Both the position numbers and the translations under genes were made by a program. 50,154 nucleotides of DNA from a virus. Under the pieces are notes generated by a model that worked only from the letters and a program-made list of their open reading frames with translations, did not search any database and had not been told where the DNA came from. Numbering within the stretch: position 1 is the stretch's first letter; every line of letters starts with the position of its first letter. The stretch is taken from the IMG/VR virus record IMGVR_UViG_3300037041_001770, positions 1 through 50,154 of that record; one strand, 5' to 3'. This document shows positions 37,911 to 46,436 of the stretch, one piece after another.

Positions 37911-38861
37911 TCATTCGAAAGGATTTACCCAATCAGATGATTCAACTTCGTAAAATGGATTGTCTGAGTTAATTCTCTTTTTCAATTGCAATAGTATATT
38001 ATCAATTTTACGAAGTCCATTCTTACTTACGTTCAAAAGACTCATGGGTGAAATTGCGTTCTCTTTCCAAAAATCATTATTTTTTACGAACTGAAATAGG
38101 TTTTCTATCCCGCTTTCATTGAGAGAAACTGATTTAGCAATTTTCAATAGCCCCTGATAAAATTTTTCTGGTGAAATATTCTCTTTGAGCCATGGTGCTT
38201 TTACGAGTGTCCATTCATGCCAATTAATAGCCGTGCTCATAATTTGATCATTGATATTTTTCTCATGGGGAATTTTCTTCTTTGTAATAGTTGGGCTTTT
38301 TCGTTTTCGCTTGACAGGGGTATTTGATAGGTCTAGATCATGCATTACTTCTTCGAAGCTAGAACCTTCGGTTGGGTTTGAATCCGCTGCTGAAACTGAT
38401 ACTCGCTGCAAATCTTCGGAGTCTAAATCGCATTCCCCCAAGCTCGCTAGCGCGAGTAAATCGCTTCGCAAGCTACGCGATTTAGGGGCCCTCCTTGATA
38501 GGAAATAATCAAACAGTGAAATTAAAGATTCGAGCATTAAGATTTGGCTCGGCTTAGATACAGACTCACGGGCATGGCTGAGATAGTTCAAGAGTGGATC
38601 AAGGGAATCAGATACAGACTCTCGGCCTACAGGAAGGCCGATAGATTCATTGCACTCTGATGATGGTGACAGGGTAGAGATGAAAGAAGGATTCAATGAC
38701 TTATCGCGCATGGCGTCTGAATTGCTCAAAAAAACATCACTTTGAATCATCCTCACAAAGCCGCAATCTGATAAAAATTCTAAATATAAAAGTTCATGCT
38801 CTTCGAGTTTAAGTTCAATTCCATCGAAAGTTACGACGGTTTTTTTGCTTGTAGCTCTCAT
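37911..38861 (-). CDS. Replication initiator-like protein
   Basis: 316 residues. A basic/hydrophobic N-terminal domain (FDGIELKLEEHELLYLEFL) is followed by a low-complexity serine/aspartate-rich linker (about residues 60-190). A C-terminal helical domain (about 200-316) has INWHEWTLVKAPWLKENISP, EKFYQGLLKIAKSV, FQFVKNNDFWKENA and RKIDNILLQLKKRI. The layout of DNA-binding ends around a linker that carries DNA repeats is like lambda O. It lies between the ERF gene and a loader-like gene. The name rests on context and architecture. Confidence 0.58.
   Translation of the reverse strand: MRATSKKTVVTFDGIELKLEEHELLYLEFLSDCGFVRMIQSDVFLSNSDAMRDKSLNPSFISTLSPSSECNESIGLPVGRESVSDSLDPLLNYLSHARESVSKPSQILMLESLISLFDYFLSRRAPKSRSLRSDLLALASLGECDLDSEDLQRVSVSAADSNPTEGSSFEEVMHDLDLSNTPVKRKRKSPTITKKKIPHEKNINDQIMSTAINWHEWTLVKAPWLKENISPEKFYQGLLKIAKSVSLNESGIENLFQFVKNNDFWKENAISPMSLLNVSKNGLRKIDNILLQLKKRINSDNPFYEVESSDWVNPFE
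38424..38488. other. Iteron-like repeats and hairpins in the replication gene (origin candidate)
   Basis: TAAATCGC occurs at 38424-38431 and 38457-38464, and its inverse GCGATTTA at 38477-38484. A second hairpin CTCGC/GCGAG (38443-38456) sits between. An outer CCCC/GGGG pairing closes the element. It lies in the linker part of the initiator-like gene, as in lambda ori. Confidence 0.5.
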
Positions 38862-38901
38862 TTTTTCCTCAAATGTTTGTAATTATTGATAAATATTTTG
38901 G

Positions 38902-38942
38902 TATGCCATAGTTTCGCGTGATTCACGCGAAACTATGGCATA
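38902..38942. repeat. Perfect 41-bp palindrome between ERF and replication genes
   Basis: Two 20-base arms (38902-38921 and 38923-38942) are exact inverse complements around a single T. No T run follows on either strand, so it is not an ordinary terminator. Possible roles are an initiator or ParB binding site, or a telomere-like site. Confidence 0.85.
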
Positions 38943-38959
38943 GTTGAAAGAATTCATTT

Positions 38960-38971
38960 TTACATTTGTAA
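38960..38971. promoter_or_regulatory. Operator copy 3
   Basis: TTACATTTGTAA is an exact reverse complement of copies 1 and 4, between the ERF stop and the palindrome and upstream of the replication gene. Confidence 0.65.
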
Positions 38972-38988
38972 TTTAAAAAAGTAATTTA

Positions 38989-39753
38989 TTATTTTTCTGG
39001 TTCATTTTCTGATGGGATTGCTTCGGGAAGTTCAAAAAGAAGTTTTTGCAGAACTTTCCATCGACCTTTTAATCTTTCTTCCCTAGTCTCTGCACTTATT
39101 ATAGTTATGATCTGATCAAGCGGCTTTCCGGTGAGCGCAATCCAATCGACGTTCTCAGTTGTCGAAACGAGATTTATCATCTCTTCTTTCATTTTTGTAA
39201 CTTTTTGCTGCTCGGCTTCACTGATTATTTCTTGAGCATGTTGTTGCTCTTGATTCGGTCGCTGCTTACCTTGATTTGGTCGCTGTTGCTGCTGTTGTCT
39301 CTGCTGATTATCGTGGTAGACCATATCATCATGCAAGGGTGAATCCTTGTCGGGATCTTCAATTTCAGAAACGGGAATCATGAACACTTGAAAGAGCGCG
39401 TATTTGTGGGCAATGCTCATGCACTTGTTTGTCGTTTTATCGCTTCCATAATCCGCGCTCTCGCCCCAAACGGTACATTCAACGAATGATCCATCGGGCG
39501 CACAAAACTTGTAAGAAATTTCTAAAATCTGATGCCAACCCTCTTGGCCCTTCGCACTCTTTATTTTTTCCCGAAAAATGATCTTTTTGATTTCAGGAAG
39601 GCAAAAAATCCCGTGCTTCTTTACTGCACTATGAACCGCGTTGTAAACGTCATCAACTCCCCTAAACTTATATCCCTGTGAATTATTTTTTTGCATCTTA
39701 TCCACAGCGCCGATATCAGCCAAAACCGCACCCATTAACTTGTAAATTTCCAT
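38989..39753 (-). CDS. erf: ERF-family single-strand annealing recombinase
   Basis: 254 residues. The core (about 1-130) is KNNSQGYKFRGVDDVYNAVH, SAVKKHGIFCLPEIK, GSFVECTVWGESADYGSDK and TTNKCMSIAHKYALFQVFMIP, the f-r-x-x-D-v-x-n-a-v-x-x-x-x-x-x-g and K-a-x-t-x-A-x-K-Y-a-l-x-x-x-f-x-i-p signature of Erf. A glutamine-rich linker (RQQQQQRPNQGKQRPNQEQ) leads to a helical C-terminal domain. It anneals complementary strands in genome circularization and recombination. It is the first gene of the early minus operon. Confidence 0.85.
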   Translation of the reverse strand: MEIYKLMGAVLADIGAVDKMQKNNSQGYKFRGVDDVYNAVHSAVKKHGIFCLPEIKKIIFREKIKSAKGQEGWHQILEISYKFCAPDGSFVECTVWGESADYGSDKTTNKCMSIAHKYALFQVFMIPVSEIEDPDKDSPLHDDMVYHDNQQRQQQQQRPNQGKQRPNQEQQHAQEIISEAEQQKVTKMKEEMINLVSTTENVDWIALTGKPLDQIITIISAETREERLKGRWKVLQKLLFELPEAIPSENEPEK

Positions 39754-39784
39754 TTTTTCTCCTAATTTTGATTGTCTTAAGCTT

Positions 39785-39796
39785 TTACAAATGTAA
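39785..39796. promoter_or_regulatory. Operator copy 4, overlapping the ERF promoter
   Basis: TTACAAATGTAA. A minus-strand -35 TTGACA (39818-39813) with a 17-base spacer places a -10 (TACATT, 39795-39790) inside this operator. Binding would block early transcription. Confidence 0.72.
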
Positions 39797-39956
39797 TTTT
39801 ATGTAGCTATTTTGTCAACACAAATGATAACAAACAGCCAAAACCTAAAATACTTTTCAGCACATATATTTTTATCTCTATTGACTCCGATAGATTTATA
39901 ATTGTAAAACACCAATGAACTAAAAAATTTCCTGGTTTTAGTCTTGTGCTGAGGTT
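39797..39956. other. Non-coding region between early and late operons
   Basis: This stretch is AT-rich and holds the -35 of the ERF promoter plus half-site versions of the operator (ATAATTGTAA near 39899). No gene is supported. TTGACT at about 39881 is only 10 bases from TATAAT at 39897, too close for one promoter. Confidence 0.5.
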
Positions 39957-39987
39957 CGATTGTTTTACAACAATCGGGCCTTTTTTT
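39957..39987 (+). terminator. Terminator-like hairpin before the late operon
   Basis: CGATTGT pairs with ACAATCG (loop TTTACA), then GGCC and a run of seven T residues. It would stop any plus-strand transcript (for example a small RNA) entering from the left. Confidence 0.65.
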
Positions 39988-40057
39988 ATAATTGCAAATG
40001 GCGCAAGACTCGCATAGAAAGAGCATGATATTATTTAATCTGAAAAGAGGTAAAAAA

Positions 40058-40381
40058 ATGACCGCCAACGATATTAAAAATGAATTTCAAACTATGCAAA
40101 TAATTGCAAAAAAACTGCTTAATTTATCTGATGAACAAAGGGCGCGGGTTATCAACTTCCTTCTTCAGTCAGTTTCTGAAGAAAGCAGCGACGCTCAAAA
40201 TGAAATCAAGACAATTGGGTTTTGCCTTTCCAAACTTGAGAAGCTTGGCAAAGACGAAAGCAACGCCGTTGTTAAATTTCTGGTTGATCGGTTCATGGCG
40301 ACACGCTGCGAAAAATCAGAAGTAGAGACAAGTGAGCCAGAAGCAGAAACCGAGCTTTGGGAAGACTTAGAGGCAAAATGA
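40058..40381 (+). CDS. Small helical protein, first gene of the late operon
   Basis: 107 residues from ATG 40058 (ribosome site AAGAGG); the longer open frame from 39992 is unlikely. Two helices, MQIIAKKLLNLSDEQRARVI and KTIGFCLSKLEKLGKDESNAVV, then an acidic tail. The L-s-x-e-x-r-x-R-v-x-x-f-L pattern appears in small phage proteins near terminase. It overlaps the next gene by four bases (ATGA). Confidence 0.55.
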   Translation: MTANDIKNEFQTMQIIAKKLLNLSDEQRARVINFLLQSVSEESSDAQNEIKTIGFCLSKLEKLGKDESNAVVKFLVDRFMATRCEKSEVETSEPEAETELWEDLEAK

Positions 40382-40845
40382 GCGAAGTAAAAGCTGCAAC
40401 TCTGCAACAATTCATTGCAGCAAAAACCCTCGATAATCTTGACAGGGTTCTCCTTAAGTATTCAGTAGAATATCCCAGCCTTGACGCGGTCAAACTTTCA
40501 AAAATGCTTAACATCGGTGTGAAAGTTATTCGTTCAAGGCGAGGTGATCCCCTTTTCCAGTTAGAGCTTCAAAGACTATCGCGTACAACTGACTCACTTC
40601 TTGAAGAAGCTGCAAAAAAAGCAACGCTCAGACTTATTGAGCTGATTGACTCCTCAGACCCAGACATCGCCCTTGCCGCGTGCAAGCTGGCACTTACTCG
40701 TAAGATGCAAGAACTTCCCGAAAACACTCAGCGCCGCATCATTGCATATCAAACAAGCATCAGCCCCGACGGAACTTTGTTACAAGAGATTGTACAAGAA
40801 GAGCTTTCTGGGCATATTATTGATGTTGAGTGTTCATCCAAATAA
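40378..40845 (+). CDS. Putative terminase small subunit
   Basis: 155 residues from ATG 40378 (ATGA overlap). The N-terminal half has a helix-turn-helix: KYSVEYPSLDAVKLSKMLNI, then GVKVIRSRRGDPLFQLELQR. A helical oligomerization region follows (LEEAAKKATLRLIELIDS, then DPDIALAACKLALTRKM). Size and location two genes before the large terminase fit TerS, which recognizes the packaging start. The family is diverse, so order is the main support. Confidence 0.65.
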   Translation: MSEVKAATLQQFIAAKTLDNLDRVLLKYSVEYPSLDAVKLSKMLNIGVKVIRSRRGDPLFQLELQRLSRTTDSLLEEAAKKATLRLIELIDSSDPDIALAACKLALTRKMQELPENTQRRIIAYQTSISPDGTLLQEIVQEELSGHIIDVECSSK

Positions 40846-40863
40846 AAACAAAAGGGGGTTTTC

Positions 40864-41076
40864 TTGCCTCTACACATGCTTGTAGCAATCGGCGATACCA
40901 TCAATATTGGCGATGAAATCACTATCAAATATGTCAAGCGCATGGGTAACAATGTTGGGCTTGCGATAACCGCACCAATATCTATAAAAATCAATCGTAT
41001 CAAAGGGGATCAAAATGCCAGAAAGCAAGACAGAACTAACGGCGATAGTGGGGGAGTTAATCGAGGTAGGGATTAG
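40864..41076 (+). CDS. csrA: CsrA-like RNA-binding translational regulator
   Basis: 70 residues from TTG 40864. The GGGGG ribosome site is five bases away, and the extra residues MPLH complete the first strand that an ATG start at 40876 would lose. Residues 4-49 follow the CsrA core: HMLVAIGDTINIGDEITIKY, then MGNNVGLAITAPISIKIN and RIKG. Key positions are G-D-x-I-x-I-G-D-e, the G-x-x-V-x-L-a-i-x-A-P, and the R near position 45 that contacts GGA RNA. The C-terminal tail (RTNGDSGGVNRGRD) is not CsrA-like. It may control phage or host mRNAs with GGA loops. The 41015 gene overlaps its end by 62 bases. Confidence 0.78.
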   Translation: MPLHMLVAIGDTINIGDEITIKYVKRMGNNVGLAITAPISIKINRIKGDQNARKQDRTNGDSGGVNRGRD

Positions 41077-41290
41077 CTATTTCAGCCGGTGCGGTAACAA
41101 AGCAAAGATTTTGGAGTACAAGGAAGTAGTTGTCAGTGGCAAAATTGTTTATCAGTACAAGGGTCAAATCATCGCGGTGATTCCTGGACATGAAATTTTG
41201 CTCTATAAAATGCATTGGTATGATGCCAAAGGAAAATGGCTTAAAAATCCTGGAGGGATTCACGACCTTGTCAGAAAAGCAAACAGCTAA
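41015..41290 (+). CDS. Hypothetical protein overlapping csrA and terminase
   Basis: 91 residues, AGGGGATC ribosome site. A beta-rich protein: TELTAIVGELIEVGISYF, then KILEYKEVVVSGKIVYQY and IAVIPGHEILLYKMHWYD. It overlaps csrA upstream (62 bases) and the TTG of the large terminase downstream (23 bases). It may assist packaging, or only be a coupled small gene. Confidence 0.55.
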   Translation: MPESKTELTAIVGELIEVGISYFSRCGNKAKILEYKEVVVSGKIVYQYKGQIIAVIPGHEILLYKMHWYDAKGKWLKNPGGIHDLVRKANS

Positions 41291-42650
41291 ACCAATTATC
41301 GTCACACCACCCAAGGCTCATAGTAAAAAGCAGCAATTTATCTATTCTGCTTTCGGATACCCAAGCATTAGAGAAGTTTGGGTATGCGCGGGAACCAAAT
41401 TTGGTAAAACGCTAGCGGCCTCCGCTTGCCAAATCAATTACGCACTCCCGCGCCCCAATACCAAACATCGATGGGTCGCCCCTATTTACGCTCAGACTCG
41501 CCAGCCAATGGAATATTTTGAAAGGATTCTGCCAAGCGGGGATCACAGAAAGATTAACAAAGGCGAGAATGTTATCTATCTCCCGCACACCAATAGCCGA
41601 ATCGAATTCTGGCACTCGCAAAGCCCAAGCTCCTTAGAGGGTGATGGTATCCACTCGTATGTTTTCGATGAAGCGGCGCGGCAACCTCCCGACATAAAAT
41701 CATCGGCGCGAACGACTACCACAAAAACCAAAGGGCCGATGATATTCATCTCATACCCGTATGGTAAAAACTGGTTTTATGATGGATGCATGGAAGCTCA
41801 AGACCATATGCTTTGGGCCTTCAAAAATAATAAACCCTATGAAAAAATCTTCCTTCACGCCCGTACCGCAGATAATCCAACAATCGACCCGCAGGTCATC
41901 GAAAACGCAAAAAAAGAACTTCCTTGGAGGCTTTTTAGGCAATTTTATCTTGCCGAATTTGTGGATGATGGTGCGGTATTCACCAATATTGATGGCTGTA
42001 CCTTCGGCGAAAAGTTCATCTTAACCGGCGAAATTCATCAGTGGTTCGATCCATCATTCAAGGAATACTCGGTTGTCATTGGGGCCGACTGGGCTAAAAA
42101 ACAGGACTTCACGGTTTTCATTGCTATCGATATGGCAAGCGGTAGGGTAGTTGGAATCATGAGATTTCACCGAAAGCCTTATACCGAGCAAGTAAGAATT
42201 TTGGCATTTTTTGCGAGAAAGTTTAAATATGTCGAAATGATACTTCACGATAAGACGGGAGTAGGCGAAGCGATTGATGACAATCTGGCTTATATCAATC
42301 AACCCTATCGTGGTATAATTCAAACAAATAGCCTTAAAGCAGAACTGATGATGAAACTCATTACCGGATTTGAGCAGGGGCAAATAAAAATACCATTTTG
42401 GTCAGAAATGATTGGTGAACTAAGAGCATATGAAGTTAAGGTAAATGCACTCGGTACTACACAATACGGCGCTCCTTCTGGTAAGCATGACGATATTGTT
42501 TCAAGTCTCGCCTTTGCTTGGTATGGGTATGAAACGTATTCAGAACACGACATGCAGGTTAAGTTTTTAGATGATTTGCAAAGCGAATCTCAAAACGATA
42601 AAACAGAGTTAGAGCAATACTATAATGATATGATGGAAGATGATTTTTAA
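41268..42650 (+). CDS. terL: Terminase large subunit (TerL)
   Basis: 460 residues from TTG 41268, which has GGAGGG eleven bases upstream; the longer frame to 41190 would overlap the previous gene fully. The ATPase has Walker A GTKFGKT (about 42-48), with VFDEA as Walker B (about 132-136). A nuclease domain of RNase H type has VIGADWAKKQDFTVF (Asp in GADW), LHDKTGVGEAIDD and PSGKHDDIVSSLAF (conserved Asp pair). It cuts and translocates DNA into heads. Confidence 0.92.
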   Translation: MSEKQTAKPIIVTPPKAHSKKQQFIYSAFGYPSIREVWVCAGTKFGKTLAASACQINYALPRPNTKHRWVAPIYAQTRQPMEYFERILPSGDHRKINKGENVIYLPHTNSRIEFWHSQSPSSLEGDGIHSYVFDEAARQPPDIKSSARTTTTKTKGPMIFISYPYGKNWFYDGCMEAQDHMLWAFKNNKPYEKIFLHARTADNPTIDPQVIENAKKELPWRLFRQFYLAEFVDDGAVFTNIDGCTFGEKFILTGEIHQWFDPSFKEYSVVIGADWAKKQDFTVFIAIDMASGRVVGIMRFHRKPYTEQVRILAFFARKFKYVEMILHDKTGVGEAIDDNLAYINQPYRGIIQTNSLKAELMMKLITGFEQGQIKIPFWSEMIGELRAYEVKVNALGTTQYGAPSGKHDDIVSSLAFAWYGYETYSEHDMQVKFLDDLQSESQNDKTELEQYYNDMMEDDF

Positions 42651-42664
42651 AAAAAGGGTATCAC

Positions 42665-44938
42665 ATGGACGAAACCCCAGTAACTCGCAAAATTGACAAA
42701 ACCGCTAGCCTTGTCGCAAGCTATCAAAAGCTTGCTAAAACCATATCAGACATGGAATCCAAGGCGTACGATATCGTAAACGATTTTGAAAAAACGGGTG
42801 GAGTTTGGAACGAAGAAGAAAAAGCCTTTTTAGACATGATGACACTCAAGGGGCTTTTCACTTCTGAACACTGGGTTTTCATCATTGTCGATTTGATAGC
42901 AATGAAAATCTGTAATCAAAAGCTTCAGGTTTTTAGGAAAACGGTTACAGATGGAAGCGAAAAAATAGAGCCAGCTTTAAATCATCCCCTTCAAAAAGTT
43001 ATCGATAATCCAAACCCCATGATGAGCTACGCTGATATGATGTATAGTCATACGGTTGATTTAACTCTTCTTGGTAATGCTCTACTTTGGAAAGGGCCTC
43101 TTAGTTCAAGCTTGTGGCCAATTCCCGCTGATACGGTGATGCTCAGTTTCGATAAAATGGAAACGCTCATAGGATATAATCGCTATAATTTTAGGGGATA
43201 TCTTGAGCCTCTTCAGCTTGTAAAATACTTCCCGCTCAATGAAATCATTCACAACAAAAAACCAAATCCATCTAATTACTATTGGGGCCTCTCTCCTTTT
43301 ATTCCAGGCAGGAAACCAATTTTATTTAACCGCTTTACAAGCGAGTATTTGAACAACTACTATTTAAAAGGCGCGACCCCTGGGCTGTCATTAGAAATGT
43401 CTAACGAAGCCAACGAAAAAAACGCAACGAGACTTTTACGTTCCTTTGAAGCAGCCTATACGGGTCGCGCCAACCAAAGAAGAACCCTTGTTTTACCAAA
43501 GGGTGTAACAGCAAAGCAGATAGCACACACCCTAGCCGACCAGCAACTAAAAGATTACCTCATAGCCAATAAGGAAGATATTTTAGCACTTCTTAAGGTT
43601 CCCAAGCATGAAGTAGGGCTTCAAACCGGCGGCTCACTTGGTTCTGAAGAGTATAAAACAGCTCTCAAAAACTTCTGGGCTTCAACTCTTGTGCCGACCC
43701 AAAACCTTATAGCAAGCGGATTTAACCGAGCCTACAAAGACCTTTTAGGGGATAGTTATTTTTGTGCGTTTAATAACGATAATGTTGAGATTTTGAAGGA
43801 AAACGAAGTTGAAAAGTCCAATATTGCGGTAGGACTTTTAAAGACTCATACCATCAACGAAGTAAGGGCAAAGCTCTATCAGCTTACCCCACTTCCTGGC
43901 GGTGATGAGATTCCAGGCGCTTCAACGCAGCAATACCCGACTTTCAATCTTCATAGTCAGGCCGAAGCGATAAAATCAAATGATGAGATAACCGCACCAA
44001 TCGAAAAAAAAATAGAAAACGCTGCTGATGTTGTCATCAAAGCCAATGGCGACTGGTTTGAAGGTCATAAGCAAAAAATCAAAGAGGCAATAGAGAAACC
44101 AGAAATTGAGCTGCAAAAAGCGGCTATCAAACTATTTGCCGATCAATCGGTTAGTGTTATAAAAAAGCTAAATAAAATACTTGGAAAATCAAAAGCAAAC
44201 TACGAAATAAAAAACGATACCTTTATAAAACAACTGATATCAAAAGAAGTTGGTGCTTACTTAGCTGATTGGGTTAGTCATTATAAAGATATTGGTGACG
44301 GTATTGCTGTTTCTGGATGGGTTTTAGCGGGTGACTCTCCCGTCAAAGTTGACGAACTTAACATTGAAATCAGCGATAAATATAAAAAAGAGCTAAATAA
44401 TGAACTTGAGCAAAGAGCTAAAAACAGTTTTGCTTATATGTCTCAGACAACCACAAATGATATTTTTAGCATCATAAAAAGAGGTATCGACGACTCAAGC
44501 ACGGGCCAGCAAATAGCCGAAAAAATCAGCGGTATCTTTGCAAATCCCGAAAAAATGCTAGGCAGGGCGCAAACTATCGCAAGAACCGAATCTCTATCAG
44601 CTCTTTCAATGGGAAAAGCAAAGCAGTTTCAGCAAGCTTCAAAAGTCATTCTAGACTTAAAAAAACTTTGGATGAGCACAAACGACAATCGCACGCGGGG
44701 CAACCCGTCCGGATTATATCCCGATAGTGATTCAGACCATTGGGATCTTCACGGTCAAGTGGTTGATCATGACAAAAAGTTTGTTGACCCTCGCTCAAAG
44801 GAACAACTATCTTTTCCTCGTGATCCAGCGGGTTCGGCTAGTGCGGTGATAAATTGCCGGTGTACTTGGATCACTTTACCGGCCAAAGAGATGGATCAAT
44901 TAATTAAAAGCGAAGCAGAGGTAAAACCGAATGACTAA
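42665..44938 (+). CDS. Portal protein fused to a Mu F-like head morphogenesis domain
   Basis: 757 residues. Residues about 60-420 are HK97-type portal: PLQKVIDNPNPMMSYADMMY, TLLGNALLWKGPLSSSLWPI, YFPLNEIIHNKKPNPSN, GLSPFIPGRK and a wing with KVPKHEVGLQTGGSLGSEEYK. Residues about 590-745 match the Mu F-like domain: FANPEKMLGRAQTIARTES, GKAKQFQQASK, then W-x-S-T-x-D-x-R-T-R and INCRCTWITLP. These two functions are usually separate genes. One protein carrying both is unusual but known in some phages. Confidence 0.88.
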   Translation: MDETPVTRKIDKTASLVASYQKLAKTISDMESKAYDIVNDFEKTGGVWNEEEKAFLDMMTLKGLFTSEHWVFIIVDLIAMKICNQKLQVFRKTVTDGSEKIEPALNHPLQKVIDNPNPMMSYADMMYSHTVDLTLLGNALLWKGPLSSSLWPIPADTVMLSFDKMETLIGYNRYNFRGYLEPLQLVKYFPLNEIIHNKKPNPSNYYWGLSPFIPGRKPILFNRFTSEYLNNYYLKGATPGLSLEMSNEANEKNATRLLRSFEAAYTGRANQRRTLVLPKGVTAKQIAHTLADQQLKDYLIANKEDILALLKVPKHEVGLQTGGSLGSEEYKTALKNFWASTLVPTQNLIASGFNRAYKDLLGDSYFCAFNNDNVEILKENEVEKSNIAVGLLKTHTINEVRAKLYQLTPLPGGDEIPGASTQQYPTFNLHSQAEAIKSNDEITAPIEKKIENAADVVIKANGDWFEGHKQKIKEAIEKPEIELQKAAIKLFADQSVSVIKKLNKILGKSKANYEIKNDTFIKQLISKEVGAYLADWVSHYKDIGDGIAVSGWVLAGDSPVKVDELNIEISDKYKKELNNELEQRAKNSFAYMSQTTTNDIFSIIKRGIDDSSTGQQIAEKISGIFANPEKMLGRAQTIARTESLSALSMGKAKQFQQASKVILDLKKLWMSTNDNRTRGNPSGLYPDSDSDHWDLHGQVVDHDKKFVDPRSKEQLSFPRDPAGSASAVINCRCTWITLPAKEMDQLIKSEAEVKPND

Positions 44939-46436
44939 TAGACTTAGTTTTGATTTCAAAATAAAAGCAAAAGAGCAAAACGGTAGGATTGTTATTGCTG
45001 GTTTTGCTAATGCTAATACAGTGGATCGGGGGATTGAACGAATCGACCCAAAAGCCTGGAAGCTCGCGAACTATATCAAAAACCCTGTTGTTCTCTTTGA
45101 TCATGGGATTGATTCATCATTCGGGGCAATGCCAATCGGTAGGGCAACGAAGGTCGAAGCTCGCGATGGTGGGTTATTTGCTGAAATAGAAATCAGCAAT
45201 AGCAAAACTGAAAAAATAACAGCAATTAGGGATTTGATTGAAGAAGGCATATTAAAAACTTTTTCAGTTGGATTTGATCCAAAAAACGCTAACCGCGATG
45301 GTGAGACAAAAATAATAACAGATGCTGAACTTTTAGAAATTTCTGTTGTTCCTATCCCGATGAACCAAGATTCTACTTTCTCGCTTCTTTCGAAGTCTTT
45401 GGGCGAAAACCGCACCAAAATAGCTAAAAAATGGCTAGCTAAGTATCAAAAAGGCATTAGACAGAAAGTCATTGATAGCACAAAGAAAGAGCTTGGTTGT
45501 AGTAGTTTAATTTTGCTTAACCTTAAACTCGCCAAAGAAGGCTTCAAAGACTTAGAAGCGGCTCAAAAACTTGCTAAACAATTTGGCTATGCTGTTGATA
45601 AGGTTAGCGAGGATGAAAAACATTTCATTTTCAAGCAATCAGATGCAGAGTATCAGGATAGCATTTTAATAAATTTGGCTAACAATGTTCAAGCCGAGGT
45701 TAAGGGGCAAAAGATGGAAGTCAATGAAGAAGAAAAACCCAAGGAAGGCGAAGAAAAACTACCCTCTGAAGATGCTGAAACCAAACCTATCGTTACAGAT
45801 GAAGAGCTACCCAAAGAGGGTGAGGAAGAGCCAGAGATAAAAGCAGAACTCACCAAGGAAGATATCGACGCCTCCGTATCAGCTTGGCATGATGAAGCGA
45901 TGGCTTGCGCGGCTAATGAGGGTGAAACGCCTTCATGGGTTACTGATGCGGCGGCTTGGGATAAAGCAAAGGAAGCGGCTGATTTATCCTACTCGCGGGA
46001 TGATCCAGAAAAATATCTGGCGGTAGTATCTTGGCTCTATCTCAATAAATTTAAAAATGATGAAATAGAGCCTTTACCTTTAGATGATCAAAAAGGGTGC
46101 GGTAATAAAGAAGATGAAAAAGAAATCAAATCGGCACCAATTCCAACAGGTTCAAATGCGGTCGATAACAACACGTCGCCAGCTCTTGACCTTAGTCGTC
46201 AAACCAATGTACTTTTGGGGGCATTAATATCAGAAGTTCAGCGACTCAATCAGGCTATGGAAAAATTAGTTGTAAAACCGATGGAGTCAGGCGAAACTGA
46301 AACTATGACAAATGAGTCAGAAGAGTCAGAAGAAGGGGCCGAAACTCCTCAAGACGACGAAGAAATGAAGTCATTCATTGCGCGTATCAGAAAAAATCAG
46401 GATGATTTAAATATGAGATTAAAAAGTTTTCAATAA
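44931..46436 (+). CDS. HK97-type prohead protease with long acidic C-terminal region
   Basis: 501 residues. The protease domain (about 1-155) carries H58 (VVLFDHG), S112 (LKTFSVGFDP) and E136 (ELLEISVVPIPMN), the catalytic set of the HK97 protease family. The remaining 340 residues include a helical part, a Glu/Pro/Lys-rich stretch (EEKPKEGEEKLPSEDAETK), a folded segment with DIDASVSAWHDEAMACAAN, and a C-terminal helical region (LLGALISEVQRLNQAMEKL). Such extensions often act as an internal scaffold that the protease removes. The start overlaps the portal stop. Confidence 0.85.
   Translation: MTNRLSFDFKIKAKEQNGRIVIAGFANANTVDRGIERIDPKAWKLANYIKNPVVLFDHGIDSSFGAMPIGRATKVEARDGGLFAEIEISNSKTEKITAIRDLIEEGILKTFSVGFDPKNANRDGETKIITDAELLEISVVPIPMNQDSTFSLLSKSLGENRTKIAKKWLAKYQKGIRQKVIDSTKKELGCSSLILLNLKLAKEGFKDLEAAQKLAKQFGYAVDKVSEDEKHFIFKQSDAEYQDSILINLANNVQAEVKGQKMEVNEEEKPKEGEEKLPSEDAETKPIVTDEELPKEGEEEPEIKAELTKEDIDASVSAWHDEAMACAANEGETPSWVTDAAAWDKAKEAADLSYSRDDPEKYLAVVSWLYLNKFKNDEIEPLPLDDQKGCGNKEDEKEIKSAPIPTGSNAVDNNTSPALDLSRQTNVLLGALISEVQRLNQAMEKLVVKPMESGETETMTNESEESEEGAETPQDDEEMKSFIARIRKNQDDLNMRLKSFQ

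Noticed and set aside
38902-38942. Palindrome as an ordinary terminator
   Set aside because: No T tract on either side in either direction, and the arm length and perfection exceed usual terminators.
39881-39902. TTGACT followed by TATAAT as a promoter
   Set aside because: Only about ten bases separate them, well short of a working spacer.
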